Assembly: GCA_964631965.1 (NCBI GenBank)
Contig: CAZWAR010000003.1
Coordinates: forward strand, 1 to 64,000
Length of the DNA stretch: 64,000 bases
From: CAIQPS01 sp964631965
GTDB taxonomy: Bacteria > Actinomycetota > Thermoleophilia > RBG-16-64-13
Direction of reading: 5' to 3'
Translations under genes and position numbers: made by a program
Notes under the pieces: model-generated
Seen by the model: only the letters and a program-made list of their open reading frames with translations
Told to the model about the DNA's origin: nothing
The model's database searches: none
Part shown: piece after piece, positions 18,376 to 28,121 of the stretch
Numbering within the stretch: position 1 is the first letter of the stretch
Layout of the letters: every line of letters begins with the position of its first letter

Positions 18376-19677
18376 TCACCCGGTAGGACGGGTGTCGATA
18401 ACCCGCCGCAATTCGCCGAGCGGCACCGTCCGCGGCTCGACCAGGCGCACCCGCGGGCGTATCCCCAACTCCTGGCGCATCCGCTCCTCCACACTCCGCT
18501 GGAAGCCCTGCAGCCTCCTCACGGTGTCGGCCATGAACGACGGCTCCACCTCGATCTGGATCTCGAGCTGGTCCATGACTCCCTCCCGGAACACGATGAT
18601 CCGATAGCGGGGGTCGACCCCCTCCAGGTCGGCGAGCACAGCCTCTATGGATCCCGGGTACACGTTGACTCCTCGGATGACGAGCATGTCGTCCGTGCGC
18701 CGGTACACCTTGCTGTGCCGGGCGAACACCCTACCGCAGGCGCACGGCCGGTAGCTGACGCTGGCCAGGTCGCCCGTGCGATAACGGATCACGGGCAAGG
18801 CTTCCTTCGTGAGCGAGGTGAAGACGAGTTCGCCCTCCTTGCCGTCGGGCACAGGCTCACCGGTCGCCGGATCCACCACCTCCACCAGGAAGTGGTCCTC
18901 GTTGATGTGCAATCCGTCCTTGTTCCAGCACTCGTAGGAAACTCCCGGTCCGATGACTTCCGACAGACCGTATATGTCGGTGGCCGACATGCCGGTGCGC
19001 GTCTCGATCTCTTCCCGGGTCCGGTTGGTCCAGGGCTCCGATCCGAGCAAGGCCACACGGAGGTCGAGGGCTCCGAGGTCGTAGCCGAGCCGGGGCGCCA
19101 CCTCGGTGAGGTGGAGAACGTACGACGGGGTTCCCACGAGCACCGTCGTATTAAAGTCCCTCATGACTTTCAACTGCCGCTGGGTGTTGCCGGTGGAGGT
19201 CGGCACCACCGTGACACCCACCCGCTCGAGGCCCGCGTGCATGCCGAAGGCACCGGTCGTCAATCCGTACTCGAAAGTTATCTGGGCTACGTCGTGCGAG
19301 TGGGCGCCGCCCGCCGCCGCCGCTCGGGCGCACAGTTCCGACCAGGTGTTGAGGTCGCCTCGGCTGTATCCGACCACGGTCGGAGTGGAGATGGCCCCCG
19401 ACGTGGAGTGGATCCGGATGATCTTCTCCAGAGGCAGCGCGAACAGCCCGTACGGATAGGCCGCCTTGAAGTCACCCTTCCCCGTGAAGGGCAGCTTGCG
19501 TACGTCTTCCAAAGACTTGACGTCACCGGGTCTGAGCTTCATGGCCGACCAGCGCTCGTGATGGAACGGCACGTTGTCGTACGCCCACCTCAGAGTCATC
19601 TGCAGACGCTTGAACTGCAGAGCGCGCAGTTCCTCCCGGCTCATCGTCTCGTACTCGGGGTTCCAGATCTCGTTCAT
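18376..19677 (-). CDS. paaK: Phenylacetate-CoA ligase (PaaK family adenylate-forming enzyme)
   Basis: 433 residues from ATG at 19677, with GGGAG before it. Seen: the ATP-binding HSTSGAISTPTVVGYS loop, YGLSEVIGPGVSYEC, YRTGDLA and a C-terminal AMP-binding domain with RRTDDMLVIRGVNVYP. The family activates phenylacetate or related aryl-acetates to CoA thioesters. In anaerobes and archaea, paralogues of this type accompany indolepyruvate oxidoreductase and ACT-domain genes in aromatic amino-acid breakdown. Here it ends the liv operon, 19 nt after livF. Exact acid substrate is not determinable. Confidence 0.9.
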   Translation of the reverse strand: MNEIWNPEYETMSREELRALQFKRLQMTLRWAYDNVPFHHERWSAMKLRPGDVKSLEDVRKLPFTGKGDFKAAYPYGLFALPLEKIIRIHSTSGAISTPTVVGYSRGDLNTWSELCARAAAAGGAHSHDVAQITFEYGLTTGAFGMHAGLERVGVTVVPTSTGNTQRQLKVMRDFNTTVLVGTPSYVLHLTEVAPRLGYDLGALDLRVALLGSEPWTNRTREEIETRTGMSATDIYGLSEVIGPGVSYECWNKDGLHINEDHFLVEVVDPATGEPVPDGKEGELVFTSLTKEALPVIRYRTGDLASVSYRPCACGRVFARHSKVYRRTDDMLVIRGVNVYPGSIEAVLADLEGVDPRYRIIVFREGVMDQLEIQIEVEPSFMADTVRRLQGFQRSVEERMRQELGIRPRVRLVEPRTVPLGELRRVIDTRPTG

Positions 19678-19696
19678 GACTGCTCCCTGGACCTCG

Positions 19697-20485
<789 letters not shown>

Positions 20486-20524
20486 CTGCTGCTCTCCCGC
20501 TCACCATGCGGCGTACCCTCTCGG

Positions 20525-21775
20525 CTACTCGGCGAGGATCCAGGTCCCGCCCTCGATCTTCACCATGATCATGTCCGAGGCCACGAGCCCGTCATGGTCT
20601 GTGGCGCTGTAGTTGTAGATGCCGTCCGGGCCGGGGAACCCGGTCGTTGAGTTCAGAGCCAACTGGATGGCCGCGGCGTCGGTGCTGCCTGCGCGGGTGA
20701 TGGCATCCGCCAGGATGGTGATGGCCTCGAACGCGTAGCCGGCAAACGGATTCGGCTGGGCACTGTAGGTGTACTCGTAGTCGTGTATGAACGCCTCCGT
20801 CACTTCTTTCTGCTTGGGATCGGTGATGGAGCTCGGCACGAGCAGCCGCCCGCCCGGGAAGACGACCCCCTCCGCAGCGTCGCCGGCAAGCTCGATGAAC
20901 GTGCGGTTGGCGATGCCGTGGCTGCCCACGTAGGGAATGGTCATGCCCAACTGCTTCATGTTCTTCGCCGCGAGCGCCGGACCGGGGTTCGTGCCCCAGA
21001 CCACGAGGACTTCAGGATTCTCGCCTTTGATCTTCGTCAGCTGCGCGGTCATGTCGGTGTCGTTCGTCTTGTAGGACTCGGACGCCACTACTTCGAGCCC
21101 CTTGCCCGGAGCCTGCTTGGCGATCTCGGCATTTCCCGAAGAGCCGAAGGCGTTCTCGTCGTGGAGTACGGCCACCTTCTTCACCTTGAGGCTGTTCGCG
21201 ATGTAGTCGAGCGCACGTTCCACGGCCAAGGCGTCCTTCTGCGGTGTCCGCCAAATCCATTGGTTGGGCTCTTTGTCGGTGACGTCATTGGCAGCCGCCA
21301 TCGCGATCTGCGGAATGCCCTCCTGCGCGGCGATCTCCTTCACCGCCAGCGTGGAAGAGGACGTCGTGGCCGCGATGAGGGCCACGGCCTTGTCCTGCTG
21401 CAGCAGCTTGTTGGCCGCCGTCACCGCCTCTTTGGGATCGCTCTTGTCGTCTTCCACGACGATCTTGAGAGGCCGGCCGAGAACACCCCCCTTGGCATTG
21501 ATGAGATCCTCTTCCATTTGCAGGACGTTCCGCTCCTGCTCGCCCAGCGCCGACCCCGGTCCGGTGGCCGACACGATTGCGCCGATCACGATGGGGTCTC
21601 CGGTCGGAGCGGCAGCCCCACCCGTGGTGTCGGTACTCGCAGCCGTCGTGGTTGTGGTCTCGCCGCCGCAGCCGACCGCGAGCATCGCGACCAGCAGGAC
21701 GGCTGCCACCAGCAGCACGAGACTCACACCCGGGATCGTGCGCGCTCCATTGTTCTTCTTCACCGACCTGCTCAT
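20525..21775 (-). CDS. livK: Branched-chain amino-acid-type substrate-binding lipoprotein
   Basis: 416 residues. Signal peptide with hydrophobic core (about 17-33) and lipobox LAVGC, so it is lipid-anchored at the outer membrane face, followed by a Thr/Ala-rich linker. The type-I periplasmic fold shows IVIGAIVSATGPGS, NAKGGVLGRPL, DEGIPQIA-like EGIPQIAMAA and the C-terminal AGYAFEAITILADAI. Family members bind Leu/Ile/Val, aromatic amino acids, amides or aromatic acids. The start overlaps the livG stop by 4 nt. The ligand may be aromatic given paaK. Confidence 0.92.
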   Translation of the reverse strand: MSRSVKKNNGARTIPGVSLVLLVAAVLLVAMLAVGCGGETTTTTAASTDTTGGAAAPTGDPIVIGAIVSATGPGSALGEQERNVLQMEEDLINAKGGVLGRPLKIVVEDDKSDPKEAVTAANKLLQQDKAVALIAATTSSSTLAVKEIAAQEGIPQIAMAAANDVTDKEPNQWIWRTPQKDALAVERALDYIANSLKVKKVAVLHDENAFGSSGNAEIAKQAPGKGLEVVASESYKTNDTDMTAQLTKIKGENPEVLVVWGTNPGPALAAKNMKQLGMTIPYVGSHGIANRTFIELAGDAAEGVVFPGGRLLVPSSITDPKQKEVTEAFIHDYEYTYSAQPNPFAGYAFEAITILADAITRAGSTDAAAIQLALNSTTGFPGPDGIYNYSATDHDGLVASDMIMVKIEGGTWILAE

Positions 21776-22536
21776 TGCAGCTCCTCCCCTAGGTACGCCT
21801 TGATCACTTCCTCGTTGTTGCGGATCATCAGCGGAGGCCCCTCGGCTATCTTCCTCCCGTAGTCGAGGACCACCACCTCATCCGATATCTCCATGACGAA
21901 GTTCATGTCGTGTTCCACCAGGAGCACAGTGACACCCTCGTCCCGTATTTTCCTCACAGTATCCGCTAATCGTAAGGTTTCGTCGTCATTCAGCCCCGCG
22001 GCCGGTTCGTCGAGCAGGAGCAACCGGGGCCCCGAGGCCAGCGCCCGGGCGATCTCGAGCAGGTGCCTCTCCCCCATGGGCAGGTTCTCTGCCGGTTCCT
22101 CGGCCAAGTGACCGATCCCGATCCTCCGGAGGGCCTCGTGCGCAGCCTTGAACGTTTCGGCCTCCTCTCGCCGGTGGCGCGGCAGAGTCAGGGCGGCGGC
22201 GAGCAGGCCGGCCCTCGTCCGCGAGTAGCGGCCGACCGCCACGTTCTCCACGACGCTCATGTCGTCGAACACCAGGCTGTGCTGGAAGGTACGCCCCACG
22301 CCCATGCGACAGATGCGGTGCGGCGTTTTGCCCCTCACCTCCACGTCCGCTAGCAGCACGGAACCCTCGGTGGGCCGGTACGACCCCGAGATGATGTTGA
22401 AGAGAGTGGTCTTGCCGGCGCCGTTCGGTCCGATGAGGGCTTTGATCTGGTCCCGATATACGGTGAAGGTGACCTCGCGCAGTGCATCGAGCCCGCCGAA
22501 GCGTTTCGACACGTTCTGTACGCTGAGAAGGGGCAT
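21772..22536 (-). CDS. livG: Branched-chain amino-acid ABC transporter, ATPase LivG
   Basis: 254 residues from ATG at 22536, with GGAGGAG overlapping the livM stop. Walker A GPNGAGKTT, the LivG-typical VGRTFQHSLVFDDMSVVENV, LPMGERHLLEIARAL in place of a canonical LSGGQ signature, and Walker B LLLLDEPAAGLN. The variant signature is normal for LivG. It overlaps livK by 4 nt. Confidence 0.95.
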   Translation of the reverse strand: MPLLSVQNVSKRFGGLDALREVTFTVYRDQIKALIGPNGAGKTTLFNIISGSYRPTEGSVLLADVEVRGKTPHRICRMGVGRTFQHSLVFDDMSVVENVAVGRYSRTRAGLLAAALTLPRHRREEAETFKAAHEALRRIGIGHLAEEPAENLPMGERHLLEIARALASGPRLLLLDEPAAGLNDDETLRLADTVRKIRDEGVTVLLVEHDMNFVMEISDEVVVLDYGRKIAEGPPLMIRNNEEVIKAYLGEELQ

Positions 22537-22540
22537 GCCG

Positions 22541-23551
22541 TTACTCCTCCGTCCCCGCACCGGGTTCCGGCCCGGCAGTTCCCGAGCCCCGCCGGCGGTC
22601 CCAGAGGTCCTTTGTCCGACGCCAGAGGTACGGAGTCCCCCTCCCAGCCAACACCATGATGGCGATGAGCAATACGCCGAACACGAGGTTGGTGAGGTCC
22701 TGGTTCACCCGTTTGAGCAGTTCGGGCAGGATGACGATCACCATCGTCCCCCAAAGCGCCCCCCACAGGGTCCGCAGGCCTCCAATGATCACCCCTGTGA
22801 TGAGGATGATCGAGAAGGTGATGGTGTAGCTTTCGGGGCTGATGTACCGAATGTGGTAAGCATCGAAGCTGCCGGCGATGCTGGCGAACACCGCAGCGAT
22901 CATGAAGACCTGCACCTTGCGATAGGACGAGTCGATGCCCAGGGATTCCGCCGCCGGCTCCGAACGATGCAGCGCACGGAGAGACCGCCCCACTCGGGAC
23001 CCGGTCAGGTTGAGGGCCACGCGGAACATGAGCAGGGCGACTCCCCATGCCACCAGATGATAGGCGCGGGGCCCGCTCAGGTCGAGACCGCCCAGGTGAA
23101 GAGCCGGTATGCCCGTGAGACCGTCGGTACCGTTGGTGAGAGGCTTCAGCTGAACCAGAAGGATGTACACGATCTCGTTGATGCCGAGAGTGGCCATGGC
23201 CAGGTAGTAGCCCTTGAGCTTGAGGGTGGGTATGCCCACCAAGCCGGCGATGACCGCAGCCAGGAGCGCAGACACGATGAGAGCCACCCACGGATCGAAA
23301 CCAGCCTTCGTGGTGAGGATGGCCGAGCCGTACGCACCGATGCCGACGAACGCCGCCTGGCCGAGTGAGATCTGGCCCGCCTGGCCGAGCAGCAGACTGA
23401 GACCGAGCGCCATCATGAAGCGGGTGGCTCCGAAGGAGAGCACCGAAAGGTAATAGGTGTTGCCAAGGTAGGCAGGGATGGTCATCACGAGCACCGCGAA
23501 CAGGAAGTAGGCGGCATGCCGACGGAAGAAGCGGAGGGCGGCCTCGGTCAT
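22541..23551 (-). CDS. livM: Branched-chain amino-acid ABC transporter, permease LivM
   Basis: 336 residues, polytopic. Seen: GLSLLLGQAGQISLGQAAFVGIGAYG, the LivM signature, and GDDPxxAE-like LHRSEPAAESLGI, the loop that contacts the ATPase. The tail is charged with a Gly/Pro/Glu-rich end. ATGA overlap with livH. Confidence 0.95.
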   Translation of the reverse strand: MTEAALRFFRRHAAYFLFAVLVMTIPAYLGNTYYLSVLSFGATRFMMALGLSLLLGQAGQISLGQAAFVGIGAYGSAILTTKAGFDPWVALIVSALLAAVIAGLVGIPTLKLKGYYLAMATLGINEIVYILLVQLKPLTNGTDGLTGIPALHLGGLDLSGPRAYHLVAWGVALLMFRVALNLTGSRVGRSLRALHRSEPAAESLGIDSSYRKVQVFMIAAVFASIAGSFDAYHIRYISPESYTITFSIILITGVIIGGLRTLWGALWGTMVIVILPELLKRVNQDLTNLVFGVLLIAIMVLAGRGTPYLWRRTKDLWDRRRGSGTAGPEPGAGTEE

Positions 23552-24426
23552 TGCCTGCCCACCACCTTTGCTCCAAGCAGTCCGGCCGGGCGCAGGAACA
23601 GCACCAGCAGCAGGATCACGAAGGCGATCGCGTCCTTGTAGCCGGCGGAGACCAGCCCTACTCCGAGGGCTTCGATGATGCCGAGGGCGAAGCCTCCCAG
23701 CACCGCGCCCAGCGGGTTGCCAAGTCCTCCGAGAGTCGCCGCTGCAAAGCCTTTCAGGCCGAGCAAGGTACCCGAGGAGTAGCCTATGAAGCTGATGGGG
23801 GTGATCATCACCCCGGCGGCGGCGGCCACGGCCCCGGTAAGGGCAAACGTGAACATCACCACCTTGCGGTAGGAGATACCCTGCAGCCGGGCCGACTCAG
23901 GGTTCACCGCACAGGCGCGGATGGCCGTCCCGAACAGGCTCCTGCGATAGAAGACCGTGAGGGCGACGACAACCACCACGGTGAGGCCCACCACCCACAA
24001 CGTCTGCGGCACCACGGTCGCCCGGCCGACGGCTATGGGTGTCTCGCCACTGAACGCGGGCAGCGACTTCGCGTCCCTTCCCCAGATGAGCATGGCCGCC
24101 GTCTCGAAAACAAACGAGGCCCCTACAGTAGCGATGATCTGCGCGAGCACGCCCTTCCGCAGGAGGGGCCGGATGGCTACCTGCTCCATGCCCACGCTGA
24201 CGGCGGCAACCGCCGCAACCGCTCCCAGGAAGCATGCCCACAATGGCAGCCCGGCTTTGTACAGTGTCACTCCCATCATTCCGCCGAGCATGACCATCTG
24301 GCCCTGGGCGAAGTTGATGATCTGCGTGGCGCTGAATACAAGAGTGAAGCCGATGGCGGTGAGCGCGTACACGCTGCCGCTGGTGATACCGCTGAAGATG
24401 TACTGCAGGAACTGGTCGAAGGTCAC
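23548..24426 (-). CDS. livH: Branched-chain amino-acid ABC transporter, permease LivH
   Basis: 292 residues with about eight hydrophobic helices. The LivH signature GFTLVFSATQIINFAQGQMVMLGG appears in pieces near residues 25-50, and NPESARLQGISYRKVV is the cytoplasmic coupling loop. GTG start. It follows the ACT-domain gene by 21 nt and overlaps livM by 4 nt. Confidence 0.95.
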   Translation of the reverse strand: MTFDQFLQYIFSGITSGSVYALTAIGFTLVFSATQIINFAQGQMVMLGGMMGVTLYKAGLPLWACFLGAVAAVAAVSVGMEQVAIRPLLRKGVLAQIIATVGASFVFETAAMLIWGRDAKSLPAFSGETPIAVGRATVVPQTLWVVGLTVVVVVALTVFYRRSLFGTAIRACAVNPESARLQGISYRKVVMFTFALTGAVAAAAGVMITPISFIGYSSGTLLGLKGFAAATLGGLGNPLGAVLGGFALGIIEALGVGLVSAGYKDAIAFVILLLVLFLRPAGLLGAKVVGRQ

Positions 24427-24447
24427 AGCCGGCGCCGCTCGCTGGGC

Positions 24448-24858
24448 TCAGACCGTGTCACCCGGGCCGAGCACCCGGAAACCGCTTTCGACCAACAACT
24501 CTTCCATGCGCTCCAGATCCTCTGTCTTTATGCAGAGCGTGTCCCGGTTCCCTTGGTAGATATACTCGATATCCAAACCGGAGTCATGGACAGAGCGCAC
24601 GACGGCGGCCAGTGCTCCAGGCTCATCCCGAAGCAGCGTCCGCACCACAGGGTGCTCCACCACCATGTAACCCGCGCGGTCGAGAGCCTCCTTCGCAGGT
24701 TCCACTCTGTCGACCACAAGGCGAAGAATGCCGTAGTCGTTCGTATCTGCGATGGTGAACGAATGAATGTTCACGCCGGCCGCAGCCAGAGTGGCGAGTG
24801 CATCGGCCAGATGCCCGGGCTTGTTCTCCACGAAAACGGAGAGCTGTGGAACGCTCAC
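24448..24858 (-). CDS. Tandem ACT-domain amino-acid-binding protein
   Basis: About 136 residues made of two ACT domains: the first from SVFVENKPGHLADAL, the second from RTLLRDEPGALAAVV. ACT domains bind amino acids and usually regulate enzymes or transcription. Stand-alone tandem ACT proteins are often found beside paaK and indolepyruvate oxidoreductase genes. GTG at 24858 is preferred because a GGGGG run lies 5 nt upstream; an in-frame GTG at 24873 is possible. First gene of the liv-paaK operon, so it may sense the transported amino acid. Confidence 0.85.
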   Translation of the reverse strand: MSVPQLSVFVENKPGHLADALATLAAAGVNIHSFTIADTNDYGILRLVVDRVEPAKEALDRAGYMVVEHPVVRTLLRDEPGALAAVVRSVHDSGLDIEYIYQGNRDTLCIKTEDLERMEELLVESGFRVLGPGDTV

Positions 24859-24928
24859 GGGAACCCCCAACACGCGGCTGATCCGATCGACTACAGGGAT
24901 GTCCGGGGCGCCAGACCGGAACGGACGC

Positions 24929-24934
24929 TATTCT
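24929..24934 (+). promoter_or_regulatory. -10 box of a probable leaderless promoter (adenine deaminase)
   Basis: TATTCT followed by exactly 7 nt and then ATG at 24942. No Shine-Dalgarno is seen before either in-frame ATG. No clear -35. Transcription starting 7 nt after the hexamer would begin at the A of the ATG. Confidence 0.5.
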
Positions 24935-24941
24935 AATGGAT

Positions 24942-26750
24942 ATGCGCGAGCGTGAACACTGCCGTCTCGTGGCTCTTGGTCAGGAGCCACCGAACCTTCT
25001 CGTCAAGGGGGGGCGCGTTTTCTCGCCGTTCACCGGGGAGATGTTCGAAGCCGATGTGGCGATATGTGGGTCGCTCATCGCAGGCGTCGGCCACTACCCG
25101 GGTGAAGCCGCGGCCGTGATCGATGCGCGCGGGATGTTCGTGCTGCCCGGTTTCATCGACGCCCATGTGCACCCGGAGACCTCTCTGCTATCTCCTCCCC
25201 GCTTCGCCGAAGCCTTGGCCGTCCACGGCATAACCACCACTCTATCGGAGCCCCATGAGATCACGAACGTCATGGGTCCCGCCGGCATCGATTTCTACTT
25301 GGACGCCCGGCCAGGACTGCCCCTGGACCTGCGGATCATGATCCCCACGACGGTCCCGGCCTCGCCCTTCGAACATGCCGCGGGCAGTCTCGACGCGGCA
25401 GTCGTCGCCCGCCTGCTCGAGGAGGACGGGGTCACCGGCATGGGCGAGGCCATGAACTACATGGGCCTGATATCGGGGGAAGCCTCCGGACAGCTATTCG
25501 ACCTCTCCGGCCACCGCGTTGTCGACGGCCACGCCCCGGACGTCACCGGCCGCCAGCTTGCCGCGTACATGGTCGCCGGACCCAGCACCGACCACGAGAC
25601 CTCCGATCCTGACCTCATCCTCGAGCGGCGCAGGCTGGGCATGTGGACTCTCATCCGCGAGGGCTCCGCAGCCCGCGATCTCACTCGGGCCCTGCCCTAC
25701 CTCGTCGAGCACGGTACCGAGCGCACCGCCCTCTGCACCGACGACCGCAACGCTGCGGCCCTCGCAGAGCACCACCACCTCGACGGCGTGGTGGGCGCGT
25801 TGTGTAGGGCAGGCGTGCCGGTGGCGGCCGCGCTGCGCGCCGCCACGGTCAACCCGGCCCAGTTATACCGGCTCTTCGACCGCGGCAGTCTGACGCCCGG
25901 CTTCCGCGCCGATCTTCTGATAGTCGATGATCCGGCGTTCCCGCATCCACGGGAGGTGGTCCAAACGGGCCGGTTGACCGCCCGCCACGGGGAGCTCGTC
26001 ATCCCGCTACCCCCTACTCCGCGTCTCGACTCTCCTCCGTTCCGTCTGGAAGTGTCAGACGCACGGGACCTCGCCCCTCCTGCACCAGACGGAGTGCATC
26101 GCGCCCGGGCAATCCACCTCACGCCGCGCGCGATCACCAACGAGGAGCGGTTCGTAGAGATGACAGCCGCCGGCGGCCGGCTGCACGCCGATCCTGAGAG
26201 GGACATCTGCCTGGCGGCTTTGATGGAGCGCAGGCCGGGAGCAGCCCGACCGGGCGCTTCGCAGGAGTTGCCAGTCCTTTCAGCGGCTTCCTTCCCTCTG
26301 TCCGACAAAGCGCGCGGGGCCACCCTGTCACGAGGGAACAGAATAGGTCGCGGCCTGGTGAGCGGCCTCGGGTTGCGCAGCGGTGCGATCGCCACCACCA
26401 TCGCTCATGACGCGCATCACCTGCTCGTGGTCGGCGTGGAGCCGTCCGACATGCTGCTCGCCGCGCGTGCAGTCGCCGCGGCCGGCGGCGGGCTGGCGGT
26501 CGTCGAGGGGGACAAGGCCGAGATCCTACCGCTCCCGCTCGCCGGGCTCATGGCCGACCTGCCCGTGAAGACCGTCGCTGCTCAATTGCGCGCACTGGAA
26601 CGGGCGGCCGAGTCTTTGGGCGTTGATTTCGAGGAGCCGTTCATGGTGCTGAGCTTCATCACTCTGAGTGTGATACCACGGCTCCGCCTCACCCTCGACG
26701 GCCTCCTCGACGTCGGAGACCAAGCCCTCGTTCCGGTCATCGTGGCCTAG
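24942..26750 (+). CDS. ade: Adenine deaminase (Ade family metal-dependent hydrolase)
   Basis: 602 residues. Converts adenine to hypoxanthine. Seen: GFIDAHVHPETS (metal HxH around residues 75-77), EAMNYMG (carboxylate ligand), GHAPDVTG, STDHET (metal His) and CTDDRN (catalytic/metal Asp), then the C-terminal Ade domain with NRIGRGLVSGLGLRSGAIATT. The ATG at 24942 is preferred over 24936 because it is 7 nt after a TATTCT box and neither has a Shine-Dalgarno. Divergent from the ACT-liv operon. An Ade-like deaminase acting on another purine cannot be excluded. Confidence 0.9.
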   Translation: MREREHCRLVALGQEPPNLLVKGGRVFSPFTGEMFEADVAICGSLIAGVGHYPGEAAAVIDARGMFVLPGFIDAHVHPETSLLSPPRFAEALAVHGITTTLSEPHEITNVMGPAGIDFYLDARPGLPLDLRIMIPTTVPASPFEHAAGSLDAAVVARLLEEDGVTGMGEAMNYMGLISGEASGQLFDLSGHRVVDGHAPDVTGRQLAAYMVAGPSTDHETSDPDLILERRRLGMWTLIREGSAARDLTRALPYLVEHGTERTALCTDDRNAAALAEHHHLDGVVGALCRAGVPVAAALRAATVNPAQLYRLFDRGSLTPGFRADLLIVDDPAFPHPREVVQTGRLTARHGELVIPLPPTPRLDSPPFRLEVSDARDLAPPAPDGVHRARAIHLTPRAITNEERFVEMTAAGGRLHADPERDICLAALMERRPGAARPGASQELPVLSAASFPLSDKARGATLSRGNRIGRGLVSGLGLRSGAIATTIAHDAHHLLVVGVEPSDMLLAARAVAAAGGGLAVVEGDKAEILPLPLAGLMADLPVKTVAAQLRALERAAESLGVDFEEPFMVLSFITLSVIPRLRLTLDGLLDVGDQALVPVIVA

Positions 26751-26807
26751 CGGGGAGACCGGGCGGTCACCCAACCCGGAGGGCACGCCGCCCCAGACCC
26801 GGACCTG

Positions 26808-28076
26808 TCAGTCGCTTCTCAGGGCACCCTCGGTGTAGTTCAGCGAAGCGTTCCAGAGTAGCCACTCCGAGTAGCCCAGCTCCTCGGCGGCTCTGATCTC
26901 TGCCTTCACCTCCGTCGTCCCGTACTTGACGTAGCCGCCGCCCCCGTTCATGGAGAAATCCTGCAACCAGGGGCGGATGGTGGCTCCGGTGCCCGGCATA
27001 CGCTGTTTTGCCTCCTGAAGCGCTTGGCTGACTAGTTGATAGGGGCTCGCGTTGGGCGACGCCAGACCGAAGGAGTTCACGGCGTAATGTGACGGATAGA
27101 CCATCGGACAGATGATGTCGAGGTTCTGAGCCATCTGCTCAAGGATCTGTCCGATCCCCTGGTCGTCGGGGCTCTTCACCCGGAGGGTCATGCCGAAGAC
27201 ATCGGCCGAGATCCAAACACCGAGCGGCTCCAGACGCTTCTTGGCAAATGCCAGGAACCCCGAGATGGCATCGCTCATCTTCATCCCATTCTGACCCGCG
27301 TATACAGCCTGCTTGATGGGGCCTCCGTCCGGGAACCGCACGTAGTCGAACTGAATCTCGGCGAATCCATGCCTGGCAGCGTCCTCGGCCACCTCGACCA
27401 GATACTCCCACACCTCGCGTGAGAACGGGTTGATGAACCGCGTGTGGTTGCTGTAGGTCTCCCATATCTCCCCGGTCTCGCCGTTCATGACCGCGAGATC
27501 GGGCCTGGCGTTGGGCAACACGGAATCCTTGAAGCACACGATCCGGGCTATCGGAGTGATGTGATGTTCCCGCAGCGTCGCTATGAGAGAGTCGACATCC
27601 TTGATGCGGGCGCTGATTGTCCCGAGATTCCTGGCCGCCGGGGCGTCACAGTTGTATGTGATGCTTCCCCAATCGTCCTTGACATCCACGACGAACGCAT
27701 TGATCTCCGTGGTATCCGCCAGATCCAGTAACGGCTGAAGCAGCTCCGGGTCCGCCAAATGCTGACTGCCCACGTAGATCCCCTTCACCGGAACATACGA
27801 GAGATCGCGCAAAGCCCGCATGTTGACGAGAGGTTCGAGCGGCTGGTCGATCTGAGCCTGCACGGCCACGGGAGACAATGAGACGCCCGCTGGTGAAGCC
27901 CAGGGGAACCCTTTGCCCCCCACGATGACACTTCCGAGAGACCACAGGAGGATGTATCCGCCGGCGAAGAAGACCACGCTCGCCAACGCGATCAGGGTGA
28001 GCTTGCTCTTTGCCCCCTTGCGCGGTCGAGCCGGTCTGCCCGAGTACGGACGTCCGTTTGCTGTGGCCTGGCCCAT
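26808..28076 (-). CDS. Membrane-anchored putative glycoside hydrolase (DUF4015)
   Basis: 422 residues. Basic cytoplasmic N-terminus (1-25), one transmembrane helix (about 26-47), then an extracellular DUF4015/GH13-like TIM barrel: GIYVGSQHLADPE, INAFVVDVKDDWGSI, ITPIARIVCFKD, GFAEIQFDYVRFPDGG, WISADVFGM and ICPMVYPSHY. The FDYVRFP segment carries the likely catalytic Asp. Family members are presumed cell-wall or exopolysaccharide hydrolases; the substrate is unknown. A TACAAT -10 lies 10 nt before the ATG with no Shine-Dalgarno. Divergent from a polysaccharide deacetylase-like gene. Confidence 0.85.
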   Translation of the reverse strand: MGQATANGRPYSGRPARPRKGAKSKLTLIALASVVFFAGGYILLWSLGSVIVGGKGFPWASPAGVSLSPVAVQAQIDQPLEPLVNMRALRDLSYVPVKGIYVGSQHLADPELLQPLLDLADTTEINAFVVDVKDDWGSITYNCDAPAARNLGTISARIKDVDSLIATLREHHITPIARIVCFKDSVLPNARPDLAVMNGETGEIWETYSNHTRFINPFSREVWEYLVEVAEDAARHGFAEIQFDYVRFPDGGPIKQAVYAGQNGMKMSDAISGFLAFAKKRLEPLGVWISADVFGMTLRVKSPDDQGIGQILEQMAQNLDIICPMVYPSHYAVNSFGLASPNASPYQLVSQALQEAKQRMPGTGATIRPWLQDFSMNGGGGYVKYGTTEVKAEIRAAEELGYSEWLLWNASLNYTEGALRSD

Positions 28077-28086
28077 AGTGGGGGGT

Positions 28087-28112
28087 ATTGTAGCAGAGGG
28101 CTCTGCTAGACT
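28087..28112. promoter_or_regulatory. Face-to-face promoters sharing a palindromic operator
   Basis: In the 45-bp divergent gap, TACAAT (28092-28087, minus) serves the DUF4015 gene and TAGACT (28107-28112, plus) serves the deacetylase gene. Between and overlapping them is a perfect palindrome TAGCAGAG-GG-CTCTGCTA (28091-28108). A repressor bound there would cover both -10 elements. Confidence 0.55.
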
Positions 28113-28121
28113 TGTCCGACC

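Noticed and set aside
26751..26807. Terminator between the convergent ade and DUF4015 genes
   Set aside because: GGGCGG/CCGCCC can pair across a 21-nt loop, but the stem is short and no U-tract follows; too weak to list.
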